Source of the DNA: Rhodoblastus sp963736175
GTDB taxonomy: Bacteria; Pseudomonadota; Alphaproteobacteria; Rhizobiales; Beijerinckiaceae
Direction of reading: 5' to 3'
NCBI GenBank assembly: GCA_963736175.1
Contig: CAVTNU010000031.1
Coordinates: 1 to 64,000, forward strand
Length of the DNA stretch: 64,000 bases
The notes below the pieces were generated by a model. It worked only from the letters and a program-made list of their open reading frames with translations. It made no database searches and was not told the DNA's origin. This document shows positions 1-7,934 of this stretch, piece by piece. Each line of letters starts with the position of its first letter. Within the stretch, counting starts at the first letter, position 1. The position numbers and the translations under genes are program-made.

Positions 1-39
1 TATATTGCCTCGGTGCTTCTGGCGCTCGACGAAATCTGA
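1..39 (+). CDS. 3' end of an unidentified gene
   Basis: Reading frame 1 is open from the window edge and ends in TGA at 37-39, giving 12 residues (YIASVLLALDEI). This is too short to assign a family. It could be the tail of a gene inside the island marked by the integrase and hipBA, or simply a chance open frame. The following stretch up to the end of hipA (40-187) shows no gene. Confidence 0.25.
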   Translation, partial: YIASVLLALDEI

Positions 40-187
40 TCTTCTCTGTGCCTCATTCAGCATCCTGTTAGAGCCGGTTCCAGTCGACCATCATTAAGTC
101 GGGTAATGACCAGACTGGCACACCCCTTACCCTTGCGCTGTCGATCGCTGATTGTTCTGGAAGTAGTAATTCGATCAATGCCGGCCG

Positions 188-1435
188 TTACAGAGCCAGC
201 GCTCGCTTCAGGTCGTCGTGCTCGAAGGCGCTGGCCATGCGATTGATCTCGGCCGCGCGCGCGCCGACCGCCTTCGCGGTGTGGCGCCAGTTCGCCGTTA
301 CGGTCGCGACTTCCTTGATGACTGAACGGGCCTGCGGCAGCGTCAGCGCGAAGAATTCGGACGCGGCCTCCAACAGGTCAAGGGAACAGGTCCCCTCATC
401 GAGATTGATATTGGTCGTCAAGACCCGTGCTTTGAGATCGGACGGGACCGGGTTGAGATCATAGGCGGGAGAGAGCGACCATCCCGCCTTGCCCAGCCAC
501 AGGAAGCCGTGGTTGCGCAGGTGGTCGTCGACATTCGAGATCAGCACGTTGAAGACGACGCGCCGATAAAGGGCGTGCGCGTCGGTTTTTCCATGCGCGC
601 CATGTTCCGCGAGAGCGTCGACAATTTCGGGGTAACTGCTTCGCTCCCCGTCCTTAGCGCCCATCATCGCCATGGCCGACAAAAACGGGATGCGGATTGC
701 GCCGTCGCGATCGAAGCGGCGCGACAGCATGACTTTCTTTCCGGCGACATCGATCAGTCTATGCGTGGGCGTGGCGATGCCGGCCTGGCCCGCCAGGCGC
801 AATGCGATCTCTTCCCAGGTTTCCATGCTGTAGTCGTCGGCCTCCTTCGGGAATTTGGCGATGGAGAGATGGCCGTGCTGGTCGATCACCGAGGCCTTCG
901 GGCGCGCGCCGCCCAGGGAGGAACCGGGAGCGAAGATCAGTTGGAGGTCCTCCTCGGTTTCCTCGTCGCGAAGAATTCGCTCGGTGATCTGGAGCAGGCG
1001 GCCAAGCTCGATCAGAGCCGGCACACCCGCACGGATTGGCGCCTGGAACGCTTCTTCTCCGAGCCAGCGGAAGCGCAGCGCGCCCAGCCGGGTCTCGTCG
1101 GCAACGCCCAGAAGGTAATCGCTTTCCGCGAGCGTGCGGACGGCGCGGCCTTCGCGATCGGCAAGGTGCCGCTCAGTTCGCTGCATCAGGCGGCGCCCCC
1201 AAGTATCAGGCGCTGAATCACCGATCGAACCGAACGTTGCGAGGCCAGCGGGCGGTGCGAAGGCGCCGCGCCCCAATGCAAGGGCCGGCTCCAGAGAGAA
1301 CTTGTCAGGGTCTCCCAACCATGCGCTATCGTATTCGAAGAGAATGGTCTCCATGCCGCGAACGCGATTGCTCCGCGCCAACCCGATCCGCCGTGTGCGT
1401 CCCGCCAGATCGATATGGATCTCGAAATCAGCCAT
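188..1435 (-). CDS. hipA: HipA-type serine/threonine kinase toxin
   Basis: A 415-residue HipA-family kinase, the toxin of a type II toxin-antitoxin pair. In characterised HipA proteins the toxin phosphorylates an aminoacyl-tRNA synthetase and induces dormancy; the target here is unknown. Visible motifs are a glycine-rich ATP loop (GSSLGGARPK, about residue 170), the catalytic segment SNVDDHLRNHG (about residue 300) and the metal-binding segment SPAYDLNP, all in the usual order, so the protein looks intact. The ATG at 1435 overlaps the end of hipB by 8 bases (ATGGCTGA), and the upstream frame belongs to hipB. The pair lies next to an integrase gene, which fits island cargo. Confidence 0.88.
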   Translation of the reverse strand: MADFEIHIDLAGRTRRIGLARSNRVRGMETILFEYDSAWLGDPDKFSLEPALALGRGAFAPPAGLATFGSIGDSAPDTWGRRLMQRTERHLADREGRAVRTLAESDYLLGVADETRLGALRFRWLGEEAFQAPIRAGVPALIELGRLLQITERILRDEETEEDLQLIFAPGSSLGGARPKASVIDQHGHLSIAKFPKEADDYSMETWEEIALRLAGQAGIATPTHRLIDVAGKKVMLSRRFDRDGAIRIPFLSAMAMMGAKDGERSSYPEIVDALAEHGAHGKTDAHALYRRVVFNVLISNVDDHLRNHGFLWLGKAGWSLSPAYDLNPVPSDLKARVLTTNINLDEGTCSLDLLEAASEFFALTLPQARSVIKEVATVTANWRHTAKAVGARAAEINRMASAFEHDDLKRALAL

Positions 1436-1763
1436 CGCGAGATGATCCTGCTGGCCGCTTGAGATGGATGTGTTTGGGCAGTTCGGCGCTGGCGAGGGCC
1501 TGTCCAATGCTATCGTTGCCGATGTCGGCGATCTGGCTCAGGCCGTCGAGCAGGCCGAGCGCATGCAAAACCCCAGCGTAAATGCCGATGCTGACATTGG
1601 TGTCGCCTGCTTCAACTCGTTGAAGCGTGGAGCGGGACGTGAAGGCGCGTTCGGCGACCACCGCCATGGGTAGCCGTCGACGGCGGCGGGCATCATGAAT
1701 GTCCGCGCCGAGTTTGCGCAACGCTCGCCGCACTGCGGCAGGGGGATTATGAGGAGTAGGCAT
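1428..1763 (-). CDS. hipB: HipB-like antitoxin, XRE-family HTH regulator
   Basis: A 111-residue protein with a Cro/C1-type helix-turn-helix at about residues 17-70 (LGADIHDARRRRRLPMAVVA then SRSTLQRVEAGD). It is the expected antitoxin and autorepressor of the downstream HipA kinase, with which it is translationally coupled. A GAAGG ribosome binding site lies 5 bases before the ATG at 1763. An inverted repeat 18 bases upstream is a plausible operator. The C-terminal tail is basic and may contact HipA, as in known HipBA complexes (inference). Confidence 0.85.
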   Translation of the reverse strand: MPTPHNPPAAVRRALRKLGADIHDARRRRRLPMAVVAERAFTSRSTLQRVEAGDTNVSIGIYAGVLHALGLLDGLSQIADIGNDSIGQALASAELPKHIHLKRPAGSSRDG

Positions 1764-1780
1764 ATGTGACCTTCGCGCTT

Positions 1781-1797
1781 CATATTATGGAAATATG
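1781..1797 (-). promoter_or_regulatory. Inverted repeat upstream of hipB, candidate autorepression operator
   Basis: A perfect 6-bp inverted repeat, CATATT and AATATG, separated by 5 bases and centred 26 bases before the hipB start. It lies in an AT-rich patch and would overlap a -10-like TAATAT on the minus strand. HipB proteins bind palindromes in their own promoter, so this is the natural candidate. The role is inferred from position only. Confidence 0.5.
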
Positions 1798-1833
1798 TAG
1801 CATGAAGATTACAATTACTCCAGTCGTCGGCCG

Positions 1834-3545
1834 TTAGACACGTTTTTTCCGGCCCCGCCGCGCGGCGACGCGCGCAGAGCGCTCCGCCGCTTTGCGCTTG
1901 TCTTCTTCGGCGTCCATCTTATCGAAGTCCGCCTTCATCATGTCGATAATGCCCTGAAACGGCTTGGGCCGATCGGGATCAGACATGTCGGGATGAAAGC
2001 CGCGCGCAGCCGCCGCACGCCCGAGGCCTCTCAGCGACGCGCCGATTTCTTTTGCGGTCGCCTTCGCCACTTTGGGTTTTTTCGGATTTTTCGGCTCTGG
2101 CTTGACCTTGGGGCCGCCCAATCTTTCGATCTCGGTTCGCAGCTTGTCACGATCGCGGAGGAGAGGATCGGCCTTGATCGCTTCCACAGCGAGTTTGTCG
2201 AGCCAGTCATTCCAGGCTTTCATCATCTCCACCTTTCTGGCGAGATGCGTGCGGCGGTCGTAATGACGGCCGCCGACGGTGTCCGCACGGCCTTCGGCAT
2301 GATCGAGAATGATTTCAGGCTCCCCGTCGGCGAAGCCGAGAAAGTCTTTCCCATGCGTGAAAAATGCGCGCCGGACATCGTGCAAAGAGCACATTACGCC
2401 GGGCAAATTGAGTAGTGCGTGGCTCAGGGTCGACGGGTGCATATGTGGAAATTTTGGTGGCTGACCAGCACGGCGCACGCGTGTTGGCGCGAAATAGTAA
2501 TCGGATACGACGGTCGAGGCGCGCTTGCATTTCTCCAGCCGCCCAAGCAATCTTTCCGGGATCGGAACAAGATGCGGCATCGTTGAAGGGCTGTGGTGGA
2601 CGGCTTTGCGGCCTTTCATGAAATACGGCGGGGCGACCCAGGCGATCCACTCGCCATCGACCGGAACGCTCGGAACTTCGGCTTGTCGGATCACCTCCAT
2701 GTTTGACTGAGCGATCGCGACCACCGTCGACCGCCGCTGCGCGGTCCGCAAGAGCAAATCCACCGCTGTATTGAGCGGCAGAGGGAAGACCCGCATATCG
2801 ACAATGGCTGCGATTCGCCCAAGCTCCTCGGGCGTTGGCAAAGAGGTGGCGCTATCCTCGATCTCCAGAGCCCTCGCGGCCGTAAGGCGGGGGCGATCTG
2901 GCGGCTGAACGTCGGCGATCTGTCCTTTGGTGACGCCCGACGCCTTTTTCTGACCGGGCTTGGCGCACCAGTTGAACAAGCGCCCGGACGACGCGATGAA
3001 TGCCTTCCGCCGACGTGTAGGCGCCCCGATCCCCGATCTTGTTCAGGACCCGCTGAACGTCGCTGTCATCAATTTCGCAGATGGGGCGATCGCGCAGTTT
3101 CTTCCATTCCTTCTCGTCCTTCAGCTTCCAGGAATAGTCGTCGACCGTAGCGATCGCCCGTGTCTTTCGTTTTTCCTCAAGAAAGGCGTCGACCGCCTGA
3201 TCGAAGGTCCATGTCGACGCGGGCTCGTTTAGCGGCATCACTGGATCGATGGCGACCCCGGTCCTGCGCTTGATGTGTTCCGTCGGATCGGTTCCGTGCC
3301 GGCAAAGCTCGCGCGCCTCGCGCGCGACCGCCCTGTACGTGTCCGGGTCATGAAGCGTCGCCAGACCGAGGTCCCAGCGTGTCGGTTTACCGCGCAGATT
3401 GACCCGCAGAGACCAGCGGACCCCACGAGGGCCGACACGCAGAATGAGGCCTTGTGTCTCCATGTCGGACCGGTCGTAGGTCTTCCCTTCGGCAGAATTT
3501 TTCGACGGCGGAAGCGATGGTCGCCTTGGTTATCTTGGTTTTCAT
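1834..3545 (-). pseudogene. Tyrosine recombinase/integrase with two frame breaks
   Basis: The gene reads through three frames. The N-terminus (MKTKITKATIASAV...) starts at ATG 3545. The middle frame (METQGLILRVGPRG...) begins to read after a one-base shift near 3500. The C-terminal frame (...FNWCAKPGQ...) follows another one-base shift near 2978. Removing one base at each point gives a single protein of about 569 residues with the full tyrosine-recombinase set: Arg in RTAQRRS, HDVRR, the histidine of LDHAEGR and the nucleophile Tyr of GGRHYDRR. A Lys/Arg-rich tail of about 120 residues follows. Both breaks look like one extra base (an A5 run; GCTTG for GCTG), so decay or sequencing error are both possible. 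The 5' end faces a tRNA-Lys remnant, as expected for an island integrase. Confidence 0.75.
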
Positions 3546-3695
3546 GCCATTTTCTCTCGGGCGATACTCGGGCGATTGCATCGAAATTTGTATGCCTGAG
3601 GAAATTCCGCCGTTTTTGACAAGAATCGTCTGTGTGTGGCAGATTATATAGGAGTTTTTGAGATGAGCGCAACCCGGGCAGACCCCATGATTTTT

Positions 3696-3753
3696 GTAGA
3701 GCATCTGACTTTTAATCAGAGGGTCATGGGTTCGAGTCCCATCGCGCTCACCA
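3696..3753 (+). other. tRNA-Lys(TTT) 3' remnant, probable attachment site and island boundary
   Basis: From GTAGAGC at 3696 to CCA at 3753 the sequence is the 3' three quarters of a tRNA-Lys: anticodon arm with loop CTTTTAA, variable loop, T arm (GGGTTCGAGTCCC), acceptor strand CGCGCTC, A and CCA. The 5' D arm is missing and replaced by unrelated sequence, so it cannot fold as a tRNA. A GAGCGC that could pair with the acceptor strand occurs at 3665, but the spacing is 13 bases too long. Such 3' tRNA fragments next to an integrase are normally the displaced end left by island insertion. The intact copy should lie beyond the left edge of the window. Confidence 0.65.
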
Positions 3754-3927
3754 TATTTTCTAAGGGGTTTCCGGCCATTGACCCCTCGGGCGACGCTCTG
3801 CTGTATCTCAGTGGCGAAACGGGACCTCATTCCGGTTGGGGCCAATAGATTAAAATCATTGTTTGACACGCCGGACGCCGCGCCGCGACGTGTATGAACG
3901 CCAAAACAGCGCTCCACGCGCCTTCGC

Positions 3928-4506
3928 TCACCTTGAGCGCGACGCCTGATCGCGCAGACCCAGGAGATAGGCGACCATTTCATCGCTGTCCCAATCGGCG
4001 GAGCCTTCGCGATAGGCGACAGGCGCGCCATCGGGAGCCAGGATCAGGGTGGTCGGCAGGCCGCGCGCGCCGATTTCGGCGCTGAGCTTGCCTGAGAGAT
4101 CGCGGTAGAATTTGAGATGCGTAAGGCCGAGACGGGAGAAGGCGCGACCGGCCGCCGTGTCGCCGGGGCCGTCGCGGCTCACCGGAAAGATGACAAAATC
4201 CTGCGGCGGCAATTTTCCCGCGAGACGATCGAGCGCCGGCATCTCCAGCAGGCAGGCGCCGCACCAGGGCGCCCACAGGTTGAGGATGAGAACCCTGCCG
4301 CGGAAGGCTTCGATGGTTACCCGAGCGCCCTTTTCGTCGATGAACGAACTCAGTTGCGCCGGCGTCCCGCGCGGCAGGAATTGCAAGCCATGCGCCCCGC
4401 CGGGCGGCGCAATGCGCCAGGCGACGACCGCAAGCGCCAACGCGGCGGCAAAGCTTGCTACCGCCGCCTTGGCCATAGCGCTTCGCGACAGCCGCGGTAT
4501 GGTCAC
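3928..4506 (-). CDS. TlpA-type membrane-anchored thiol:disulfide oxidoreductase
   Basis: A 192-residue protein with an N-terminal signal anchor (about residues 11-31) and a periplasmic thioredoxin fold. The active site is WCGAC (residues 81-85) and the cis-proline loop is RGLPTT near residue 150. TlpA relatives reduce SCO or the CuA site of cytochrome oxidase during copper insertion, and this gene is the last in an operon carrying sco and coxBA, so the same role is likely. It follows the oxidase-like gene by 4 bases. The GTG start at 4506 has a short-spaced GAGG. An ATG at 4476 is possible but would cut into the signal anchor. Confidence 0.82.
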   Translation of the reverse strand: MTIPRLSRSAMAKAAVASFAAALALAVVAWRIAPPGGAHGLQFLPRGTPAQLSSFIDEKGARVTIEAFRGRVLILNLWAPWCGACLLEMPALDRLAGKLPPQDFVIFPVSRDGPGDTAAGRAFSRLGLTHLKFYRDLSGKLSAEIGARGLPTTLILAPDGAPVAYREGSADWDSDEMVAYLLGLRDQASRSR

Positions 4507-4510
4507 AGCC

Positions 4511-5932
4511 TCAAGCGCTCCCCTGCGCCGGATTCGCGCGCCGAAGCACGCGGATCGCGAAGACGACGAAAGCGGCGCCGCCGATCACGGCGATCAGCGC
4601 GCCGACGCCGTGCAGGAACATGCCGGCCGCCGCGGCGTCGGGGAGCGCGCCGGCGCTGGTGGGCGACTTGCGCGGCGCGCCGTAACCGCCGGCGATGAAC
4701 ATGCCGATCGAGGCGACGATCTGGCCGCCGCCATAAAGCAAGACGATGATACGCGTCGCCCGCTCGGACGCCGGCAGACGTTTCATCTCGTCGAGTCCGA
4801 AGGTCAGCAGCACGCCCATGCCGGAGACGCTGACCGCCGTGATGACGTCGTGATAATGCGCCGGCGTGCGCGTGTCCGAACCGGTGACGAGCATGCCCAT
4901 CACGCCGCCGACCGCGAACAAGGCGAGCGAAGTCGCCAGCGCAACGAAGGCCGGATCGCGCCAGGGCCACTGCGCCATGGGACGGAGCGCGCGCGCGTTC
5001 GACAGCAGCGAGAGCGCGAACATCAGCGTCGGCAGCACGATCCCGTATTGCAGAAAGCGGAAGGCGTCGTGCTGCTTGGACGAAAACGTCTCGAAGGCGG
5101 GATAGAACATCAGCGCCGGAATCGAAAACATCATGATCAGCAGCACGCTGCGGCGGAAGACGTCGGCGTTCACGACCGTTTCGCCGAAACCGCGGCGCGC
5201 CAGAATCGACCAGTTCGTCACCAACATGATCGCGTAAACGAACTGGAGCACATGGCCGCCGCCCCAGAACAGCAGCTCGCGCGCCGTCTGCAACGAGCCC
5301 TCGCGCGCGAGGAGAACGCCCGAAAGCGAAAAGCAGACCAGCGCGACGACATAAACGAAGCCCGCGGCGGTCATCGCCAGTTGGAGCGGCGCGAGCGGAC
5401 CCTTCCGTCTCGGCGCGGCGATGAGTAGGCGCAGCACGGGCGCCAACACGCCGAGCGCCAGCAACACGAGCCCCAGATCGTAGGCGGGATGGCGAATGAG
5501 CGGAATATAGTTGGTCAGTTGCGGTTGCGTCGCATCGAGAAAGGCGGGCGCGAAAAGGCACGGAAAGGCGAGCGCGACGAGGCCCTGGCCGATCCGCCCC
5601 AGCGCCGCCGCGCGCAAGTCTTCCTCGCCGAAGCCGAGCGTCGCCAATGTGACGAGGAAGGCGAATATCCCCAGAAGCCAGATGACCAGCGAGAACACGA
5701 CATGGATCACCAGACCTTTGCTGAAAAATCCAAGCGGCCAGGGAAACACCGTCTCGATTCCGGGCAGACGCGAGACCGCGAGCAGAATGGCGAAGACGCC
5801 GGCGACCGCCAGCGCGCCGACAGCCAACCACGCCCAGCCGATCAGCTCGCGCCGCACCGCCGCCAGCGTGGTTGACGACGCGCCGTTCAGGCTCAGCTCC
5901 GAGGAAGGTATCGATTGGCCCGTATTGGACAT
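4511..5932 (-). CDS. Divergent heme-copper-oxidase subunit I-like membrane protein
   Basis: A 473-residue protein with about 12 predicted membrane helices. It is not an ordinary CoxA. Histidines placed like heme/Cu ligands can be seen: H77 (helix 2, LVIHVVF), H227 (GGGHVLQFVY, where CoxA has the helix 6 CuB histidine) and the pair H359/H361 (TPAHYHD, comparable to the HxH of helix 10). There is no HH pair for CuB in the helix 7 region; H288 is the only histidine near. It may bind hemes without being a full O2 reductase. Database entries for such proteins usually read cbb3-type subunit I. It is the penultimate gene of the ctaB-cox operon and lies 127 bases after the 42-residue gene. Function unknown; NO handling, an accessory heme subunit or a separate reductase are possible. 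Confidence 0.7.
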   Translation of the reverse strand: MSNTGQSIPSSELSLNGASSTTLAAVRRELIGWAWLAVGALAVAGVFAILLAVSRLPGIETVFPWPLGFFSKGLVIHVVFSLVIWLLGIFAFLVTLATLGFGEEDLRAAALGRIGQGLVALAFPCLFAPAFLDATQPQLTNYIPLIRHPAYDLGLVLLALGVLAPVLRLLIAAPRRKGPLAPLQLAMTAAGFVYVVALVCFSLSGVLLAREGSLQTARELLFWGGGHVLQFVYAIMLVTNWSILARRGFGETVVNADVFRRSVLLIMMFSIPALMFYPAFETFSSKQHDAFRFLQYGIVLPTLMFALSLLSNARALRPMAQWPWRDPAFVALATSLALFAVGGVMGMLVTGSDTRTPAHYHDVITAVSVSGMGVLLTFGLDEMKRLPASERATRIIVLLYGGGQIVASIGMFIAGGYGAPRKSPTSAGALPDAAAAGMFLHGVGALIAVIGGAAFVVFAIRVLRRANPAQGSA

Positions 5933-6059
5933 AAAACTAAACCCGCGTCGTAGAGAAACAATCGCTCGGCCTTCACGAAGAAGGCCGAGCCAGGGACGGC
6001 GACGAACGTCAAACGATCACACGGACACGCGGCGCTCGCCGAGCGCGGCCATCGTGGCC

Positions 6060-6188
6060 TCAAGGACCAATGTGGATGGCCTTCGTTATGATGAGCACGT
6101 AGATAAGCACCGCCCACGCGCCGAAAAAAAGCGCAAGAATCAACTTGCTGGGCCTGCGTCCGGGTTCTCGCATGACTTTCTCGTTCAT
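6060..6188 (-). CDS. Small single-helix membrane protein of the cox operon (42 residues)
   Basis: The frame from ATG 6188 encodes 42 residues: a charged N-terminus (MNEKVMREPGRRPSK) and one hydrophobic helix (about residues 16-37). It sits between coxA and the second oxidase-like gene, on the same strand, 80 bases after the coxA stop. Small one-helix proteins of this type are known as extra subunits of cytochrome oxidases (CoxIV-like, CcoQ-like), but I cannot match this one to a named family. The small size makes the call uncertain; the position, hydrophobic profile and basic, inside-facing N-terminus support it. Confidence 0.6.
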   Translation of the reverse strand: MNEKVMREPGRRPSKLILALFFGAWAVLIYVLIITKAIHIGP

Positions 6189-6268
6189 TAGGCTCGCCGC
6201 CTCGCCTTGGTTTCGATCGAAAGAGACGCACGCCCCCTTGTGGGGAGGGCGTGCGCCAAGGTTCGAGG

Positions 6269-7918
6269 CTAAGTCGCGTGGTAGTCGTATGGCGTCCAGT
6301 CGGCGCTCACCGTCACCGGCTTCAGGAAGTTGCCGGGCCCGGGCGGGCTTTCGGTGTGCGTCCATTCGAGCGACTTGGAGCCCCACGGGTTGGTCGAAAC
6401 CTTCTCCCCCGCGATGGCCGAATAGATCCAGCCGCCGACCATCAGGAGGATGCCGACAGCGGTAATGAACGCGCCAACCGTCGCAACCTGATGATAGGGC
6501 ACGAACTGCGGGAACAACTCGTAGGTGTAGTAGCGCCGCGGCATGCCCTGCACGCCGATGATGAACAGCGGCCAGAACGTCACCTGCGTTCCCACGAAGT
6601 TGAACCAGAAAGCGATCTTCGCGATCGGGTTATCGGCTGTCCTTCCGGTCATCTTCGGGAACCAGAAGTAGATCGTGCCAAACACCGCATAGGTCGCCAT
6701 CAGGCCCATGATGAAGTGGAAATGCGCGTGGACGTAACTCGTCCTCGCCAGATGCACCGTCATCGAAGTGATGGCGAGCGGGATGCCGGTCAGTCCGCCG
6801 ACCAGGATGAGAACCAAGCACAGCACGGCATACATCATCGCTACATTATACGTGATGGAGCCCTTGTAGAGCGTCCCCCACAGCGAGATCACCATCAGGC
6901 CGACCGGCACCGAGATGAGCAACGTCGTGACCATCATGCCGATGCGAAGCCAATCCGGCATGCCGGTGACGTAGAGGTGATGAATCCACACTTCGCCGCT
7001 CATCACGACGAGGCCGCACATGCCGCCATAAACCGCGGCCTTGTAGTTGAAGATCGGGTTCTTCGCCTGCGTGGCGACGATCTCATAGAGGAGGCCCATC
7101 GCCGGCAGGAAGATCACGTAGACCGCCGGATGCGAGTAGAACCAGAACAGGTTCTCATACAACAGCGGATCGCCGCCGCGCGCCGCGTCGAAGTAGCCAG
7201 TACCGAGATACTTGTCGAACAACAGCAGGGTCACCGCCGCCGCCAGCACGGGAACGAAAATGAGCTGGATGATGAAGGCGGTGAAGGACGACCAGACGAA
7301 CATATTGAGCTGGTTCCATCCCATGCCCGGCGCGCGCATATAGATGATCGTGACCAGGAAGTTCACCGCGGCGAGAATGGACGAGACGCCGATCAGATGA
7401 ACCGTGAACACGTAGAACGCCGTGTTGCCGGTCGATGTGATCGCGTAGGGCGCGTAGCCGGTCCACATGATGTCGGGCTTGTCGGGTATGACGAAGGTGA
7501 GCAGCGCGACGATGATGCCGGCCCAGAACAACCACACGCTGAGCGCGTTGATGCGCGGGAAGGCCACGTCGGGCGCGCCGATCATGATCGGGATGAGATA
7601 ATTCGCGGCGAAACCGGTCAGACCGGGGATCAGGAAGCCCAGGATCATCGCCGCGCCATGGAAATAAAGCGCGGTGTTGTAGGCGCTGGCGGTCGTCATG
7701 TTCTTGCTGAAATCGCCGACGAAATACTGCATGATGCCGTTCTCGGCGGTCGACATCTGCTCCAGGCGGATGCCGATCGCCATCAGGCCGGCGACAAGAA
7801 ACGCCGCCAACGTGCCGATCAGATAGAGAATGGCGATTCTCTTGTGATCGGTGGTGAAAATCCATTCGCTGAGTTTGAACCCGGACTCGGCGGGCGCCGT
7901 ATCGGTGATGGCGGTCAT
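6269..7918 (-). CDS. ctaD: Cytochrome c oxidase subunit I, A2-like, lacking the K-channel lysine
   Basis: A 549-residue heme-copper oxidase catalytic subunit with 12 helices. Ligands are present: H87 and H401 for the low-spin heme, H399 for the high-spin heme, and H263, H313 and H314 for CuB; Y267 is the likely cross-linked tyrosine. In helix 6 the sequence is YSHPAVY (261-267), so the usual Glu of HPEVY is absent and the Tyr-Ser pair typical of A2-type oxidases is present. D117 (GAPDVAFPR) of the D-channel mouth is kept. The position of the K-channel lysine (VPTGIK in standard CoxA) reads VPVGLM, with Met342. The start is ATG 7918, 16 bases after the coxB stop. Electron donor and true substrate are not proven by sequence. 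Confidence 0.92.
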   Translation of the reverse strand: MTAITDTAPAESGFKLSEWIFTTDHKRIAILYLIGTLAAFLVAGLMAIGIRLEQMSTAENGIMQYFVGDFSKNMTTASAYNTALYFHGAAMILGFLIPGLTGFAANYLIPIMIGAPDVAFPRINALSVWLFWAGIIVALLTFVIPDKPDIMWTGYAPYAITSTGNTAFYVFTVHLIGVSSILAAVNFLVTIIYMRAPGMGWNQLNMFVWSSFTAFIIQLIFVPVLAAAVTLLLFDKYLGTGYFDAARGGDPLLYENLFWFYSHPAVYVIFLPAMGLLYEIVATQAKNPIFNYKAAVYGGMCGLVVMSGEVWIHHLYVTGMPDWLRIGMMVTTLLISVPVGLMVISLWGTLYKGSITYNVAMMYAVLCLVLILVGGLTGIPLAITSMTVHLARTSYVHAHFHFIMGLMATYAVFGTIYFWFPKMTGRTADNPIAKIAFWFNFVGTQVTFWPLFIIGVQGMPRRYYTYELFPQFVPYHQVATVGAFITAVGILLMVGGWIYSAIAGEKVSTNPWGSKSLEWTHTESPPGPGNFLKPVTVSADWTPYDYHAT

Positions 7919-7934
7919 CGTATCCCTCGATAAT

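Noticed and set aside
3665..3753. A complete tRNA-Lys gene
   Set aside because: The 3' part is good but the D arm is absent and the 5' spacing is 13 bases too long, so it cannot fold as a tRNA.
4112..5428. Long plus-strand open frame opposite the oxidase-like and TlpA genes
   Set aside because: Low-complexity Arg/Ala/Gly/His-rich product with no family features; it is the antisense shadow of GC-rich coding DNA.
6251..7933. 560-codon plus-strand frame opposite coxA
   Set aside because: The minus strand encodes a full CoxA with all ligands; the antisense product is rich in Asp/Arg/His/Gln repeats typical of shadow frames.
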